NCBI GenBank assembly: GCA_910586675.1
Contig: CAJUJO010000025.1
Coordinates: forward strand, 1 to 22,573
DNA: 22,573 nucleotides
Source: an uncultured Christensenellaceae bacterium
GTDB taxonomy: Bacteria; Bacillota; Clostridia; Christensenellales; Borkfalkiaceae
Direction: 5' to 3'
Positions 21,005 to 22,573 of the stretch are shown here, one piece after another (within the stretch, counting starts at the first letter, position 1; every line of letters begins with the position of its first letter). The translations under genes and the position numbers were made by a program. The notes under the pieces are model-generated. The model was not told the origin of the DNA, did not search any database, and saw nothing but the letters and a program-made list of their open reading frames with translations.

Positions 21005-21400
21005 TTACTGATTAAGCAGTTCTTTGATTTGTTCTTCTGTATAGGGGCTTACATAATCGCGCGCACACAAATGTGTTTGACTCCAAATCATCATTTGCGT
21101 TAAGATGGGAACAAAACTTTTTCCAAGCTCAGTCAAAGAATATTCTACTTTCGGCGGCACTTCTTTATAAATTTCACGGTGTATAAAACTGTCGTCTTCC
21201 AACTCTCGCAACTGCTTCGTAAGAGTAGATTGCGTGATTCCGTCAATTCTTCTCAATAGTTCGCCAAATCGTTGCACCTTACCAACAGCTATATACCACA
21301 AAATAAGGAACTTCCATTTGCCGCTTAAAACGGATTGCAATGTACTCATCGGCACACAACGTGCCATAACTTCTCTTTTTCTGAATTTGTTGTCTGTCAT
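21005..21400 (-). CDS. HxlR/MarR-like winged-helix transcriptional regulator
   Basis: A 131-residue dimeric DNA-binding protein of the HxlR family. Landmarks are LSGKWKFLILWYIAVGKVQRF (helices 1-2), FGELLRRIDGITQSTLTKQL (the recognition helix region), LEDDSFIHREIYKEVPPKVE and YSLTELGKSFVPIL (the wing and its family hallmark). Many members respond to reactive aldehydes, quinones or diamide through a conserved N-terminal cysteine; here one lies in ARCVPM at about residue 15. It is divergent from the radical SAM gene, with a palindromic operator between them, so that gene is the likely target. GAGG lies 6 nt before the ATG. Composition is AT-rich relative to the core genes. Confidence 0.93.
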   Translation of the reverse strand: MTDNKFRKREVMARCVPMSTLQSVLSGKWKFLILWYIAVGKVQRFGELLRRIDGITQSTLTKQLRELEDDSFIHREIYKEVPPKVEYSLTELGKSFVPILTQMMIWSQTHLCARDYVSPYTEEQIKELLNQ

Positions 21401-21417
21401 AATGAACCTCGATATTT

Positions 21418-21446
21418 ATTATAACGAATTTTCAAAGTTAAGTCAA
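21418..21446 (-). promoter_or_regulatory. Sigma-A promoter of the HxlR gene
   Basis: Minus strand TTGACT (21441-21446), 17-nt spacer, TATAAT (21418-21423). The leader is only about 11 nt, just enough for GAGG. Confidence 0.82.
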
Positions 21447-21452
21447 TCGCCA

Positions 21453-21472
21453 TAGTATCTTTTTTGATACTA
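21453..21472. promoter_or_regulatory. Palindromic operator candidate for HxlR
   Basis: TAGTATC (21453-21459), six T, GATACTA (21466-21472): a perfect 7-bp inverted repeat just upstream of the HxlR -35 box. A related AGTACT/AATACT pair at 21489-21507 overlaps the radical SAM promoter. Confidence 0.6.
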
Positions 21473-21492
21473 CTACTAAATAAAGACAGTAC

Positions 21493-21522
21493 TTGAATTG
21501 CAATACTATTAGGATTTATAAT
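21493..21522 (+). promoter_or_regulatory. Promoter of the radical SAM gene
   Basis: TTGAAT (21493-21498), 18-nt spacer, TATAAT (21517-21522). AAAGGA at 21534-21539 is 11 nt from the start codon, a little far. Confidence 0.65.
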
Positions 21523-21550
21523 AGAAGAAAAACAAAGGACGGTTTTTATT

Positions 21551-22435
21551 ATGCACTATACAGGTACGGTTTGGCGTCCGCCTTACGAAGCGTGGTCGGC
21601 TCTATTACAAGTTACGGCAGGTTGCACACATCATAGTTGTAAGTTCTGCACTTTATACGACGATGTTCCATTCAAGTTCCGTATGTCTCCTATGGACGAA
21701 ATCGAAGAAGATATAAAAGAATTATATCATTATACACCCGATGTAACGAGAGTATTTTTAGTCGGTGCAAATCCTTTTGTACTTTCTTCTGAAAAGCTAC
21801 GGAATATTTCATATACGGCAAAACAGTATCTTAATCGACTGAAAACTATCGGCTGTTTTGCTCGAATAACCGATATTACCCCGAAAAGCATAGAGGAATT
21901 AAGACAACTACGAAGTTGCGGTTATAACGGCATTACTATCGGTGTAGAAACGGGCGATGACGAAGCATTGACCTTTATGCACAAAGGCTATACGTCTGCC
22001 GACATTTTAGAACAATGCCTTAAGCTCGACAAAGCAGGAATCGAATATAACTTTTTCTATCTCACGGGCATTTGCGGTAAAGGTAAAAGCAACCAAGGCG
22101 TCGAGAATACGCTAAAAGTATTTAATGAGCTCAATCCTAAAATCATCGGCGCGTCTATGCTTACCGTTTACCCCGCTTCGGAATTATATACCGAAATACA
22201 AAACGGAAATTGGGTTGAAGAAAGCGAAACGGAAAAATACAACGAGCTGAAAATGCTTATAAACGGTTTGACTATAAAAACACACTTTGCCGCTTTGGGT
22301 GCGTCAAATGCAGTACAGTTGCACGGCAATCTTCCGTCCGATAGATCAGAACTGGTTACAATAATAGACCAAGTGATTAACCGCTTTGGCGAAAAAAAAT
22401 TAAAAAGATATAGAAAGAACTTGAAACACCTTTAA
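21551..22435 (+). CDS. Radical SAM protein with a C-x4-C-x2-C cluster motif
   Basis: A 294-residue enzyme. The [4Fe-4S] cluster site is CTHHSCKFC (Cys25, Cys30, Cys33) after LLQVTAGCTHHSCKFC, the spaced C-x4-C-x2-C variant found in a COG1032-like radical SAM family whose members begin 'GTVWRPPYEAWS'. A TIM-barrel core follows (VFLVGANPFVL, then GYNGITIGVETGDDEAL, the SAM-binding region). There is no B12-binding domain, SPASM cysteine cluster or TRAM domain. It should cleave S-adenosylmethionine to make a radical; the substrate is unknown. It is divergent from HxlR and probably controlled by it. AT-rich composition suggests horizontal acquisition as a two-gene module. Confidence 0.9.
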   Translation: MHYTGTVWRPPYEAWSALLQVTAGCTHHSCKFCTLYDDVPFKFRMSPMDEIEEDIKELYHYTPDVTRVFLVGANPFVLSSEKLRNISYTAKQYLNRLKTIGCFARITDITPKSIEELRQLRSCGYNGITIGVETGDDEALTFMHKGYTSADILEQCLKLDKAGIEYNFFYLTGICGKGKSNQGVENTLKVFNELNPKIIGASMLTVYPASELYTEIQNGNWVEESETEKYNELKMLINGLTIKTHFAALGASNAVQLHGNLPSDRSELVTIIDQVINRFGEKKLKRYRKNLKHL

Positions 22436-22439
22436 CAAA

Positions 22440-22464
22440 AAAGCCGAGATTTGCTCTCGGCTTT
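22440..22464 (+). terminator. Intrinsic terminator of the radical SAM gene
   Basis: Perfect 10-bp stem AAAGCCGAGA / TCTCGGCTTT, loop TTTGC, followed by CTACGC. It is preceded by an A-run, so it can also act on the opposite strand for the gene ending at 22521. Confidence 0.75.
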
Positions 22465-22520
22465 CTACGCTAAATTACTGTTTATCTTACAGCCATTACA
22501 TAGCTTATAATACCAAATCA

Positions 22521-22573
22521 TCAATTTAGCTTTTGCCCGCATTCGGGACAAAAGTTTGCACCTGCGACAATCG
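22521..22573 (-). CDS. C-terminal end of a zinc-ribbon protein (rest outside window)
   Basis: On the minus strand a frame open from the right edge to TGA (22521-22523) encodes ...IVAGANFCPECGQKLN. The FCPECGxKL ending is the usual C-terminal half of a zinc ribbon of the kind attached to many bacterial membrane or regulatory proteins. Only 16 residues are visible, so the main domain is unknown. It converges on the radical SAM gene. Confidence 0.6.
   Translation of the reverse strand, partial: IVAGANFCPECGQKLN

Noticed and set aside
1..22573. tRNA, rRNA, CRISPR or insertion-sequence features
   Set aside because: No tRNA T-arm motif, rRNA stretch, spaced direct repeats or transposase-like frame was seen on either strand.

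Overview
The window looks like a chromosomal piece of an uncultured, low-G+C-lineage Firmicute of class Clostridia with an unusually GC-rich core (long runs of gcg/cgc codons). Clues are strong Gram-positive Shine-Dalgarno sequences, consensus TTGACA/TATAAT promoters, CotF-type spore coat proteins, a reverse rubrerythrin typical of anaerobes, a DUF3343 gene beside an EF2568-type cysteine desulfurase-like enzyme, and a DUF1653 protein. A Christensenellales-like gut clostridium would fit, but this is inference; no rRNA or tRNA gene is present to settle it.

Layout. 1-780: AT-rich accessory DNA with the 3' end of an unrecognised gene and a possible gene remnant. 780-2730 (-): three-gene operon of XRE membrane regulator, membrane protein and DUF1653 protein. 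2731-3397: gene-poor stretch with strong hairpins and a short reading frame on the minus strand. 3398-6340 (-): reverse rubrerythrin, then upstream argS and a Gph-like HAD phosphatase. 6460-8361 (+): ychF and a membrane NERD nuclease-like protein. 8419-9369 (-): MscS channel. 9515-11873 (-): GH36 alpha-galactosidase followed by a 42-residue acidic protein. 11996-13475 (-): two overlapping CotF-like genes, nth and DUF3343. 13506-14630 (+): EF2568-type class V aminotransferase, divergent from DUF3343. 14672-15299: two small divergent unknown genes. 15319-18676 (-): operon of PucR/CdaR-type regulator, S41 peptidase and DUF3592-like membrane protein. 18995-20863 (+): large multi-spanning membrane protein of unknown function. 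20864-22573: second AT-rich accessory stretch with a divergent HxlR regulator and radical SAM enzyme, ending inside a zinc-ribbon gene.

Most genes are housekeeping or widely distributed. The noteworthy layer is regulatory. Consensus -10 boxes sit only 5-6 nt before the start codons of nth, the XRE gene and the class V aminotransferase, which predicts leaderless mRNAs. A near-identical palindromic element ending in an A-tract lies in mirror orientation at both junctions between GC-rich core and AT-rich accessory DNA. A sigma-G-like promoter precedes the coat genes, and a palindromic operator lies between HxlR and the radical SAM gene. I found no mobile-element gene, CRISPR array, tRNA or rRNA. 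I did not find convincing evidence of a wholly new multigene system; the best candidates are listed as findings.
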